NCBI GenBank assembly: GCA_016291185.1
Contig: JAEFAI010000004.1
Coordinates: forward strand, 1-64,000
Direction: 5' to 3'
Length of the DNA: 64,000 nucleotides
Source: Bacteroidales bacterium
GTDB lineage: Bacteria; Bacteroidota; Bacteroidia; Bacteroidales; UBA932
A program made the translations under genes and the position numbers. Below the pieces are notes generated by a model. That model had not been told where the DNA came from, ran no database searches, and saw only the letters and a list, made by a program, of their open reading frames with translations. Within the stretch, counting starts at the first letter, position 1. Each line of letters starts with the position of its first letter. Shown one piece after another: positions 54,901 through 63,101 of the stretch.

Positions 54901-55617
54901 GTCGTCAGGCGCGGAGACATAGTATCCACCTTCTTTCTTGGCGGTGATGCCTCCCTGGAAGGTCTTCATCTGCCAATAGGCCTTGGCTTTGAGGGACTTC
55001 TCCTCCTCGGCCCCGGCTTCCGTATATTTCCTGAGCTGGGAAAGCTGGACGGGAATCACGTCGGAGTCCCAGCCGAAAGGAAGCGTGGAAGGGCCGTTCC
55101 CAAGGAAATGAATGGTTCGGTTGCTGGTGGACATCGGCAGGGTGACTTCGTAATTATACGTCGGCACCGTCCGGGTAATGGTCTGCACAATATACACCGG
55201 ATGTCCCGTGTATTCCGTCGTCTCAATGTCCGTGACCGTCTCTTCTCCTGTCCCGGGATCAGTCGTTACTTCGTAGTAAAGCGGATGGTTGTCACCGTCT
55301 TTCTTCTGGACCTTCTTCTCTACCGGGAACTCAACCATGGTCGGGTCCCCAATCAACCGGGCCTCCTTGTAATCCTTGAGGTACCCGGATCCGCCGAATA
55401 CGGCGAGGTGCAAGGTCTCCAGGCCGCCGGTCAGGTCGCTGTCAAGACCATCTCCGACAGCTTTGGTGGGCTTGTCGACAGGCGGGCCCTGAACGGAGAA
55501 GCGAATGGTGATGGGCAAGCCTTCAATGTCCAGGGACGGCTCCGGCTCCTGCATCTCTTCTTTGATGCAGGACACCAGCGCAAGCGCTGACAATATGACC
55601 CATTTCCACGCTTTCAT
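51907..55617 (-). CDS. Large surface lipoprotein, probable fimbrial tip or adhesin protein
   Basis: A 1236-residue protein with a lipoprotein signal (ALALVSC, Cys about residue 16) followed by IKEEMQEPEPS; acidic residues right after the cysteine resemble the export signal for surface lipoproteins in Bacteroidota. The first 250 residues resemble an Mfa-like fimbrillin N-domain (ITIRFSVQG, LETLHLAVFGGSGYL). The long rest is beta-rich and looks like several immunoglobulin-like modules; the DUF4906-type proteins of Bacteroidales fimbrial loci have the same size and position. Last gene of the operon, overlapping the preceding one by four bases. Family placement is by pattern, ligand unknown. Confidence 0.72.
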   Translation of the reverse strand: MKAWKWVILSALALVSCIKEEMQEPEPSLDIEGLPITIRFSVQGPPVDKPTKAVGDGLDSDLTGGLETLHLAVFGGSGYLKDYKEARLIGDPTMVEFPVEKKVQKKDGDNHPLYYEVTTDPGTGEETVTDIETTEYTGHPVYIVQTITRTVPTYNYEVTLPMSTSNRTIHFLGNGPSTLPFGWDSDVIPVQLSQLRKYTEAGAEEEKSLKAKAYWQMKTFQGGITAKKEGGYYVSAPDDNGHKYRYGVSKEEDEQFYAHGGFQVEDAVNDQFKNIPLIRNWAKIVLYSLPKEQSHFEAISMAVINVPSRGSIAPYSTATGGFVNHYETKGFDELRAMNYPASLPSGTLFDTSIPEASEFVPKQPGDPGYEDQFIDGGRVALASSLEDLYSQSDNESAVYLYERPAPSESIPPSYVIIYGKYYEHPESPDDHGEPCYYKVDLMETIADENGDLESRYYPIYRNFKYQIWVSRILSKGHATPQAAAASAGSADVSADVTTGHLSDISDGIGRLHLNWMAKTYTAADEEEETTLHVYFSNQTGAAITETDQTKNQFLKAELLPPTDKKKLPNGDYDDVIEALELKALPVTTQESEGWLQVYFKVKRYEGRTARSQTIRITGVQQATANSPASRIYRDVVISVLPKQPLKVTCEQERIFPRKGEEETISFSIPDGLLKSMFPLTFTIEADRMTLSPDLAYPEENMSVVYGESTSLHPDYAGKPAFQYLRTISWDDYRDSEKFPLTMGADERMWRTVTCHFKTNCDNNHAKVWVTNPFFIHEDIKGSSWDEFYNFNYKEFHELKYPDPVPCLPDQPVRFVFSVDAKGKDAQQHDIYPEITMTLRGLAITEEIANLNFIDTGVYSFTPTNGTNEFSFRTLNNMGDICVTLEAEDYYTASLEPYHFNKGMPKYSYGLLEGFKNGSNWSNVAYGRVESGLKYSNASDDRAVIFAYFTDPADPHATTIRLTDAEGNYIGGNSEQHGRSSGLYAVSPGSYQSGWTPTGPTGTNGMPNYHEVVLKTATKGSPSYDPIVFRLEADGYVTQEFRYERLRKPRLHSLEVKNSDMKTWFQEDGSAWVIYPPSIKDESYFKLKIEKLDAGAPDPVLDNSGNLCLGGTPGSTVATDARYRLTFMAGDPGMLGLPFSGSAQYKAQRFYYCKFTFVSSNRPAEATPDSDAGTYFRYPGSSTDFQWIAFNNVNEYPGDRTSGDWSPLVNQKSITFTVGSNPIQLSGFMYKALSEVQ

Positions 55618-58439
55618 CGTTCCCGGTCTCCCCAAGTGAATACTTTTCGGTTTTCTCCTGTAAGCTGATCCTGTTCGCCCCAATACCAGATATCGTAAAC
55701 GCAACGGCCCAGGGCGAATTCTTCGTTGACGTCTTCCACGCCGCCGGCCACGACCTTGACCGCGCCGTTGGCCGACCAATAGTAGCCTCCCTCCGAGAAG
55801 AGGAAGGTAAACGCCTTGTTGGCGGACAGCATGGCTATAAACTTGATCTCTCCGCGCGTCGGCAGGCGCCAACGTCCGGCCGGATAGCCGTCTTCCTGGT
55901 AGGCGGCGCAGCGGTAAACGGCTTCCTCATAGTAGGTGCCGCGGTAATACTCCACGCCACCATATTTGGAGGCAATGAGGTAGCTGGGCGCCATGAGGTT
56001 GGCCGTTCGCTCGGAAGGGTCGGCGGGATAATAATGCTGCAGGGTGCGCTGTCCCGTAGGGTCTTCTATGCTTGGCGCCAATGTCCAGGCGGAATGGTGC
56101 TCTTCGGGCCAGGAATAGGGGACGCTGGCTTCCACGGGCTTCGGGCTGCCGAACCCGTCATACACGCTTTGCCACGCCGATTCGCTCCAGGTATTCCAGA
56201 AGTTGGAACTGGCCTCCGGGTAGGTCGGGTTGGGATAGTGGTCGAACCAGGTGCCGTCAACCACATCGCCATCCGCGGCTGCTTGACCGTGGAAGCGCTT
56301 CTTCCCGAGGAAGCTGTTCTCGTCTTCCAGATTGTCCACCGTGGTCATTCGGGCGTCCCCGATGACGAAATCCGAGTCTTCCGGCAAAACGGAGACATCG
56401 ATACGGTACAGGGCTTTGCTGCCTCCGGTATAGTTGATGACCCGCCATTGCAGATCCTGCATCTCGGGAATCAGGCGGCTGAAGCTTTCCGCTACATTAT
56501 TCGTGCTGTTCGTGTTGAACTTATAGTCCTTGTTATTCTTGTACCAGTTGCCGATAATATCATAGGACTTGGTGCGCTTGTACTGCGCGCCGTCGATATA
56601 CACATATCCGTTGTGTGAGTTGTTGGTGTCGGAGTTGTTCCAAACCTTGATGTAGATACCCGGGAGCTGGACAATCTTGATGTTTTTCCGATACTCTTGA
56701 TGGCTCAGGTCCGCGTGCTCCACCGAGAAAGAAACCGTGTACGGGGCATAGTCAAAAGTCTTTTCCGTGTAGTGATTTTCAATCGTGTGATGGAAGTGGA
56801 TCTCCGATGCGTCTTCATTCATGCTGATCCAGCCGGGCACCAGCACCTCTCCCTGCTCGCTGACGAGCCGGGTGGCTTCTGTGCTGAAATCCAGATACAG
56901 GGATCCGACTTCGTATCCGTGTCGCCGTCCATGGTCGTTCGGGTCGTCGGTGACTTTCCGGACAAACCCGCGATTTCCCGGCCCCCGGCAGACATCCGGG
57001 TCGCTTTCGGGCAATGTCAAATCGGTATTCGGCACATCACCATAGAAGGGCCGCGTGGCGATGACGTTCTCGATGGTGATCGGATGGCTGCTGGTGTAGG
57101 GCACGGTGAGGTCCGTCACGTTATGGATCTCGTATTCCTCTTTATCGACGGAAAGATAGCGCGCTTTGCCGATCTCGGCGTTCTTCACGACCACGTTCTT
57201 GTCCTGCCAGTACACCACATAGACGGAGCCCGTCGTCTCGACCTCGGCTTCGTCCGTCTCCGCGCCGAGAATGCCCACGTCAATATTTACGTGGTACCAG
57301 TTGTTCCTCACGAAGTGGCAAAGGTAGTCGGAAGGATTTACGCCGGGCGCCGCATCGCGGACGTCGTCCGGAATGACGACTTTATAATAAAACTGTTTCT
57401 GGCTTTGGGGCTGCGGGACCCCCTGCGCATCATAGACCACCCGGACGAAGGGGATGATCAGTTTCAGGAACGGCTCCTTGGTCGGCGCAATCGAGGAACT
57501 GTGGCTCCACTGCTGGGGGTACATATAAAAAGGATAGGTGTTATAGTAATCGCCGGTTTTGTCGAAGTAAAACTTGAGCTCGTCGTTTTGCTTGTATGCA
57601 AAAGGCATCGGGTTTTCCTTAAAGCTGAAATACTCTCCGTCGACATCATGGTCCGGATCCGGGTCTCTCGGATTCGGGAAAGGCCCTCCGAGCGTGACCG
57701 TGTTTACGGCATTTACCAGGTACACCTGCATGCCCTCAAGCATCGGCATCCAGGTGTCATTGCCGGAGATCACCTCGTCGGCCACATTCACGCCTACCGT
57801 CAGTTTGCTGGCGTAGCGGACTGCTTCTATGGTGGCGGAGGAGGCCATGACCATGCTGCGCCCGTTGAGCCGCATCGTGACCTCGCCGCTCATCATGAAG
57901 TTCTTGTGGGAGTGCATCTTCGAGGTAAGGTGGTCATCGTACCGGTCCGGGAAGATAAAGTCGGTCGTTATGGTCCTGCTCTTCAGTTCGGGTAAAGACG
58001 TGTTCGCGAGATTGTTTTCATCCGCGACAAGAACATCGGGACAGTTGACAACGGCGAAGACGCGGCAGGTCTGGATGTCTTCCGTGTCGCTATACGGGAA
58101 GATCTTGTGGTTGATCAGGTCCGCTCCCAGGTCCAGGCGGAAAACATCGCTCTTGTTCTTGCCGGAGGTTACTCTCTTATGGTACGTGGCATCGTGCTCT
58201 GTGTCGCCGCCCGGATAGAAAAAGAAGTCCACATAGTCTATCTTGTTTTCGCGCAGAATCACGTAATTGCCTTGTTGGTAGTCAATGTCGATTCCGTCGG
58301 CCGGCGCCTTGGTGTTCGGGGAATCGTCGCTGATCACGGTCAGTTCAATGAATGGACACGAAAATTCCAGCCCTTTCGTGCAGGAGAGCAGGGAAACGGC
58401 CAGGATCAGCAGCAGATATGAGCACCACTTTCGCGTCAT
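55614..58439 (-). CDS. Mfa-like fimbrial lipoprotein with C-terminal FISUMP/DUF1566-like region
   Basis: A 941-residue lipoprotein (SLLSC, Cys about residue 20). Residues about 30-400 follow a fimbrillin-like plan (VDFFFYPGGD, RVFAVVNCPDVLVADENN, KLTVGVNVAD). The last 120 residues hold YRCAAYQEDGYPAGRWRLPT and SEGGYYWSANG, which resemble the FISUMP/DUF1566 modules seen at the ends of Bacteroidales surface proteins, a C-type-lectin-like fold. It may be a minor or tip subunit. Overlaps both neighbours by four bases (ATGA). Confidence 0.75.
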   Translation of the reverse strand: MTRKWCSYLLLILAVSLLSCTKGLEFSCPFIELTVISDDSPNTKAPADGIDIDYQQGNYVILRENKIDYVDFFFYPGGDTEHDATYHKRVTSGKNKSDVFRLDLGADLINHKIFPYSDTEDIQTCRVFAVVNCPDVLVADENNLANTSLPELKSRTITTDFIFPDRYDDHLTSKMHSHKNFMMSGEVTMRLNGRSMVMASSATIEAVRYASKLTVGVNVADEVISGNDTWMPMLEGMQVYLVNAVNTVTLGGPFPNPRDPDPDHDVDGEYFSFKENPMPFAYKQNDELKFYFDKTGDYYNTYPFYMYPQQWSHSSSIAPTKEPFLKLIIPFVRVVYDAQGVPQPQSQKQFYYKVVIPDDVRDAAPGVNPSDYLCHFVRNNWYHVNIDVGILGAETDEAEVETTGSVYVVYWQDKNVVVKNAEIGKARYLSVDKEEYEIHNVTDLTVPYTSSHPITIENVIATRPFYGDVPNTDLTLPESDPDVCRGPGNRGFVRKVTDDPNDHGRRHGYEVGSLYLDFSTEATRLVSEQGEVLVPGWISMNEDASEIHFHHTIENHYTEKTFDYAPYTVSFSVEHADLSHQEYRKNIKIVQLPGIYIKVWNNSDTNNSHNGYVYIDGAQYKRTKSYDIIGNWYKNNKDYKFNTNSTNNVAESFSRLIPEMQDLQWRVINYTGGSKALYRIDVSVLPEDSDFVIGDARMTTVDNLEDENSFLGKKRFHGQAAADGDVVDGTWFDHYPNPTYPEASSNFWNTWSESAWQSVYDGFGSPKPVEASVPYSWPEEHHSAWTLAPSIEDPTGQRTLQHYYPADPSERTANLMAPSYLIASKYGGVEYYRGTYYEEAVYRCAAYQEDGYPAGRWRLPTRGEIKFIAMLSANKAFTFLFSEGGYYWSANGAVKVVAGGVEDVNEEFALGRCVYDIWYWGEQDQLTGENRKVFTWGDRER

Positions 58440-60004
58440 TGTATCCTGAAAATGCGGTAATTGTCATCAATCGCCTCGGAGTTGGCGTCAATAAAGCGAT
58501 CTCCCACCTCGACGGAGAAGGAGAGCGTGATGGTGGACTCGATCGTCCCCACATCGTCCTGATGCATGTCCTCCTCGCTGGGGCGGATATAAATGTCCAC
58601 CTTGCCGCCGTTCTTGGTCGGGTCGATGCTGATGGTGTTCTGGGGGTTGTCCGGATCGATGTTGGTGGAGACGATAAAGTATTTCGACGCGCCCACCGGT
58701 TTCACGTAAAGGGTTCCGCCCACCGGCGTTGTGATGCGGAGCCAGAAATGAGCGACAACGCTGGGAATCAGGGTCAGATTCTTTTTGGCGTTGGGGTCTT
58801 GATCCACCGTTCCTTCCTCAAATTTGAGCGGCTCGGTCACGTTGACGGAAAGCTCGTCAAAGCGGATATTTTTTACGATCTTTTCCCACGGCATGACGAC
58901 CAGCCGGATCTGAAGATTCCGCCCGCTGAGGAAGTAGGCGAAGAGCGTCCAGGTATGATTGCGGGCAAAGTCTCCTTCTTCGTTCATGACAAATTCGCGG
59001 AATCGGCTTTCTCCGTCCACGGAGTACCGGACGCGCCCCCGCAGTTTCCGGTCGGTCTCCCGCAGATAAACGTAACCCAGGTCGGTCAAGGTGCCGTCGT
59101 CGATGGCCCTCTGAAGTGCCGCTTCGTATTCGGCCGGATCCTGATTGACATATACCAGGCGCTCCGGCAGGGCGTTGGTGCACAGCTCGCCTGCGCCTCC
59201 CCAGGGAACGGTAAGCGCCTCTGACTCATAGTTGTTGTCTGTGATAGTAAGGTCCGAATAATGGACGCCCGTTTCGCCTTCCGTGAACAGTTTCTCCAGC
59301 TTGGGAATGGTCCTTCCGCTGAAGACCACTTCGTTGATAGCGATGTCCGGAGGCGTCTCTCCTTGTTGCACTTCGGCCGGGGTTTTGCAGAATACCATTC
59401 GAATGCGCGAGACCATGCGCTGCAGGGTCAGCGATTCCACCTTCAGTCGCGGGACGGAGCCAGCGGGCTCGAGGTGCTTGCCCACGGCACTCATGGGCAG
59501 TCCGGTGGCCGGAACGGCCCGCGTCAGGGACGTGATTCCGAAGTAGTCCTGGGCTCCGTCGTGGCCAAACACGGCGTTGTCCAGATCCTGCATGGAATAG
59601 TTTTGCGGGCTGCTGAGGTCCAATCCGATGGACTCCGCGTTGGCCAGTACATAAACGCTCAGTCTGGGCGGGTTGAGCGCGAACTCCCAGTCCACGCTGA
59701 TATCATACTCTTTGACGCCGCCATTCGACGGCCATTCCGAGGCGTTCACTTTCAGCGGAGCATTCTCGAGCAAGGTTCCGCTGTTCTCTCCAGTCTCGCG
59801 GAAAACCCAGATGCAGAGACTGTGAATGGCGTTCTCGTCTTCCTGTGCTTCCAGGTAGGCGTCCGCTTTTGTCGCTAACGGCTGGGGGAACTCGATGGCG
59901 ACGCTGATATGCGCTTTGCGCTCGTCTCCAAGGTCCTCGCGCTGACAAGCCCACAGCAAAACGGCTGCGAGCAACAAAGACCCTATGAGACAAATCTTGC
60001 GCAT
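58436..60004 (-). CDS. Mfa-like fimbrillin lipoprotein
   Basis: A 522-residue lipoprotein (VLLWAC, Cys about residue 20, followed by QREDLGDERK with acidic residues). The N-terminal domain matches the fimbrillin pattern: HISVAIEFPQPLATKADAY, then IHSLCIWVFRETGE and SVYVLANAESIGLDL, like the anchor (Mfa2/FimB) and minor subunits of Porphyromonas and Bacteroides fimbriae. The C-terminal part is beta-rich. A minor pilin or accessory subunit is likely. Starts directly at the end of the preceding gene. Confidence 0.78.
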   Translation of the reverse strand: MRKICLIGSLLLAAVLLWACQREDLGDERKAHISVAIEFPQPLATKADAYLEAQEDENAIHSLCIWVFRETGENSGTLLENAPLKVNASEWPSNGGVKEYDISVDWEFALNPPRLSVYVLANAESIGLDLSSPQNYSMQDLDNAVFGHDGAQDYFGITSLTRAVPATGLPMSAVGKHLEPAGSVPRLKVESLTLQRMVSRIRMVFCKTPAEVQQGETPPDIAINEVVFSGRTIPKLEKLFTEGETGVHYSDLTITDNNYESEALTVPWGGAGELCTNALPERLVYVNQDPAEYEAALQRAIDDGTLTDLGYVYLRETDRKLRGRVRYSVDGESRFREFVMNEEGDFARNHTWTLFAYFLSGRNLQIRLVVMPWEKIVKNIRFDELSVNVTEPLKFEEGTVDQDPNAKKNLTLIPSVVAHFWLRITTPVGGTLYVKPVGASKYFIVSTNIDPDNPQNTISIDPTKNGGKVDIYIRPSEEDMHQDDVGTIESTITLSFSVEVGDRFIDANSEAIDDNYRIFRIQ

Positions 60005-62023
60005 TTATTCTAGAATTACGTAAGAACCGGGTGAATACAGCCAATTCAGTCGCGTCCGGATGCCCATCTTCAGCATGGGTTCTCCGAGGGCAGGAATGGT
60101 CATGTACGCGTTCTCCAGCGAGCTTACCTCGCAGCTCAGCGCGGTGTAGTGGTCTTGCAGGAAAGCGCGATCCTTCTCCTGGTCGGCTTCCGGCTCTTCG
60201 AGTTTGCTCTCCAGGTCGATCGCCCCCAGCAGATAAAAACTAAACCCGGGCAGGATGGTCCCGTCGCGTCCCTCGAATGCCTGATTGGTGTTGTTCAGGA
60301 ACTCCAGGAAGAAGAATACATTCGTCCGCTTGGGGGTCGGGAACACCAGCGTGCGCAGCGGCGCCGAAGTCTGCGTCTTGGTGAGATACATCCCGGGCGT
60401 ATGGTTGTCATAAAGGAAGTATTCCGGGAAAAGATCTTCCCCGGATGCGTCATCCGTCACCGGGGAGAAGTCGAAGCGCTGCTCATACTGGCCGCTGATG
60501 ATAATACCCGTAACGGGGAAATCGCTGGTCGTGCCGCCGAGCGTCGATTCTCCCAACGGGATCAGGATGCTGTTCTTGTCGGGGAGATAGGCGCTGGAGG
60601 CCTTAACGGTCAGGGACAGCATCGCGCAGGCATACTGGAGGGGCTTGTCCAGCGCTACGGACCGCGTGCCCGCCGTCACGATCTTGCCTTGTCTGAAATT
60701 CCCCAGAATATCACTCCAACTCATATCCGAGGTGACGCTCTTATAGACGTTTGCGTCCAGGGTCGTGCTGATGTTGGTGTTCGCAAAGTAATACAGCGGG
60801 GGCATATAGCAGAACTGCCCCAGCGGGACGTTCCCGTCGGTTCCGGAGACCGAAATGACGAACCGGGTGCCATTCCAACGGAGGCGAACGGCGCCGTCCG
60901 GCAGTCCGTAATTGGTCGGGAAATCGTGAAAGGCCGGATTGGTGAAACGGATGTTGTCCGCATCGTCAATCTCCACTTTCATATTATAAGTGGCGGTGTT
61001 CTTTAGATCGTTGAACCGATTCAGCAGCGTCTCTTTGAGCCCGTTGTACAGATCGGAATAGAAGAGCTGCGCTTGAAGGGTATTGTCTTTAAACGTGTTC
61101 TTGTCTCCGTGCATAACGGGAACGCTGCCGTAGGCGGCCGTGGCATCATACGCTTTCAGCGCTTTATACAGGTTGGTGAGCCGAAGCTCCAGATGGAGGC
61201 CGCAGGCGCAGATCGCCTCGCTGTTATTCACGAACTCCAGGAATAATCCCCGAAGCGTGGGGTCCTCCAGGGTTTCCCCCCAAGGGACGGCCAGCTCTCC
61301 GCTTCCCGGATTGCTGACGGGATCGTCATAATAGTACTGCTGCGTGAAAGAGATGTCCGACATCAGGTATCTGATCAGGTTGGCCATGCCGTTCAGGGCC
61401 GCTTCCGCGATGCCGTCCGAAGCGATGGGATCTGGCGCGAAGCGAATCGTGGAAGCCGGGGCTTGGGGGGCCACCTGGTCCCACCCGAGTTCAATCAGCG
61501 ATCCGTTCAGGTGCTTCTCGTCGGTCGTGGCGGAGCGAAGGGCGCGGCGCGGCGCACAGCCATACACCAGAACGGAAGAAGTCCCTTCCGGCAGGGTGGT
61601 GACGGCTCCGGAATACACATGCGAATGGTTCCCGTTGACCAGCCCGTCCTGGAAATAGCTCCCGTCATGTGCGGCATCCGTGAATTCATCGGAAATGTCC
61701 GTCAGGGCATGAGCCCCGTCGAGGGAGCGGCTGTCGGCTGAGACCAGATTGCGCGTGCCGGTGTTGAACGCGAGCAGGCGGATTCGCTCCATCCCCCTGA
61801 ACTGCGGGGAGCTCTGTGTCGAGACCAGTTCGGAAATCCCGGCGCCAATCGAGTAGTCGGCTTTTGTGCGCTCCTGGGCCCCCTTTACGGACAGCGACAA
61901 GTCAATCGGGACCTCTGTGCGCCCAACAGCGGTACTGGACGGATCGTCCGGTCCGTCCAGCGGGGAATTGCAGGCGGCCGCCGCCCACAACACGCACAGC
62001 GATATGATCCACGGGTACTTCAT
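60005..62023 (-). CDS. Mfa1-like fimbrial subunit lipoprotein
   Basis: A 672-residue lipoprotein with signal MKYPWIISLCVLWAAAACNS (Cys at residue 19). The N-terminal domain has PIDLSLSVKGAQERTKAD and IRLLAFNTGTRNLVS. The C-terminal third parallels the partial gene at the window edge: VTGIIISGQY, FFLEFLNNTNQAF, GFSFYLLGAIDL and FLQDHYTALSCEVSSLENAY. Such shared ends include the strands used in donor-strand exchange in Mfa1/FimA assembly. ATG 62023 was chosen since it starts the signal peptide; the preceding gene ends four bases upstream. Confidence 0.78.
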   Translation of the reverse strand: MKYPWIISLCVLWAAAACNSPLDGPDDPSSTAVGRTEVPIDLSLSVKGAQERTKADYSIGAGISELVSTQSSPQFRGMERIRLLAFNTGTRNLVSADSRSLDGAHALTDISDEFTDAAHDGSYFQDGLVNGNHSHVYSGAVTTLPEGTSSVLVYGCAPRRALRSATTDEKHLNGSLIELGWDQVAPQAPASTIRFAPDPIASDGIAEAALNGMANLIRYLMSDISFTQQYYYDDPVSNPGSGELAVPWGETLEDPTLRGLFLEFVNNSEAICACGLHLELRLTNLYKALKAYDATAAYGSVPVMHGDKNTFKDNTLQAQLFYSDLYNGLKETLLNRFNDLKNTATYNMKVEIDDADNIRFTNPAFHDFPTNYGLPDGAVRLRWNGTRFVISVSGTDGNVPLGQFCYMPPLYYFANTNISTTLDANVYKSVTSDMSWSDILGNFRQGKIVTAGTRSVALDKPLQYACAMLSLTVKASSAYLPDKNSILIPLGESTLGGTTSDFPVTGIIISGQYEQRFDFSPVTDDASGEDLFPEYFLYDNHTPGMYLTKTQTSAPLRTLVFPTPKRTNVFFFLEFLNNTNQAFEGRDGTILPGFSFYLLGAIDLESKLEEPEADQEKDRAFLQDHYTALSCEVSSLENAYMTIPALGEPMLKMGIRTRLNWLYSPGSYVILE

Positions 62024-62027
62024 CTCC

Positions 62028-63089
62028 TTAAAGCGGAACTTCAATCACCATCCCCGGATGCCAATCCAGCGTCACGCTTACCGCCATGGTCGGATCTGCT
62101 TCTCCGCCGGGGGTGTCCGGTAGGGCGGCGCCGCTGTCTTTCACGCTCAGCTCCACGATTTTAAACTGGCCGGGCCGCAGGGGACGCAGCATTCCCAGGC
62201 GGGTCTCCGTCACAGCGCCGTCTTTGCACGTGCAATAGACGCGGATCTCCCAAAGCGCTTTGTCGGCATTTCCCGACACAAAGGGCTCGCTCGTTTCAAT
62301 CACCGTTTTGGTTTGTGGCGGGATATCCCGGGACGGGAAATTGACGGACGCATAGCAAATCGGTGCGCTGGCCTTGTCCGAAACGCTCACCTTGTCGGGA
62401 CGAATGATGGGGGAGTACTCGTAGCGATACGTGCTGTCGGCCAGGTCGAAGTCTGTGGCGAAGCCGGTCAGAAACACCCTGGCGTCTTTGATCCCGCTGC
62501 CCAGCGTGTCCAGAATTACGGAAGTGGCGCAGTTCACCATGAACAGGCGCACGTCAAACTTCTGGTCCACTCCTTCCTGAATGTCCATCAGGAGGCGGGC
62601 CGAGTAAAGTCCGGTCTTGTGGCAGCTCACGGTGTCCTGCACCAGTTGGTGGAAAGAGGCCTGGTGGCACTTCTCTCCCTGGAGCAGCTGGACCATTTCG
62701 TTATCCCCCACATTGGCCGCAGCCAGGTGCATGTATTTGCGGATGGGGATATACAGGGCGTAGCTGGACTCGGCGGCATCCATGATGTGGCTTTCGTGGT
62801 GAAGCCGGAGGGAGTCGCCGGACACATCATAGAAGGAGAGATCTACATCATGGGCGAAATCCGTGAAAATGTCCTTCATCTTGGTCTCGAGGGCCGAAGA
62901 AAGGGAGACATCGGCGGCCATGCTGATCTGCGTCTGCAGCTCGGTGGTGAGGTTGGTCACCAGCTGCAGCTCGTAGTCCAGCGTGTAGTCGTTCTCGCAG
63001 TCCCGCACATCCTCGTCCACGAGGCTGCACGCGATGAGCGCTGCGGCCCCGAGGACAAAGAGAGCGATATGTTTCACGGATGCGTGCAA
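62028..63089 (-). CDS. FimB/Mfa2 family fimbrial anchor lipoprotein
   Basis: A 353-residue lipoprotein (ALIAC, Cys about residue 21) with SLVDEDVRDCENDYTLDYEL directly after it, the acidic, second-cysteine signature of Mfa2/FimB anchors. ARVFLTGFATDFDLADSTY and the strand-rich end fit the two transthyretin-like domains of the family. Mfa2 caps and anchors the fimbria in the outer membrane. It follows the Mfa1-like gene by 12 bases. Confidence 0.85.
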   Translation of the reverse strand: MHASVKHIALFVLGAAALIACSLVDEDVRDCENDYTLDYELQLVTNLTTELQTQISMAADVSLSSALETKMKDIFTDFAHDVDLSFYDVSGDSLRLHHESHIMDAAESSYALYIPIRKYMHLAAANVGDNEMVQLLQGEKCHQASFHQLVQDTVSCHKTGLYSARLLMDIQEGVDQKFDVRLFMVNCATSVILDTLGSGIKDARVFLTGFATDFDLADSTYRYEYSPIIRPDKVSVSDKASAPICYASVNFPSRDIPPQTKTVIETSEPFVSGNADKALWEIRVYCTCKDGAVTETRLGMLRPLRPGQFKIVELSVKDSGAALPDTPGGEADPTMAVSVTLDWHPGMVIEVPL

Positions 63090-63101
63090 AGGAACAAAGG
63101 C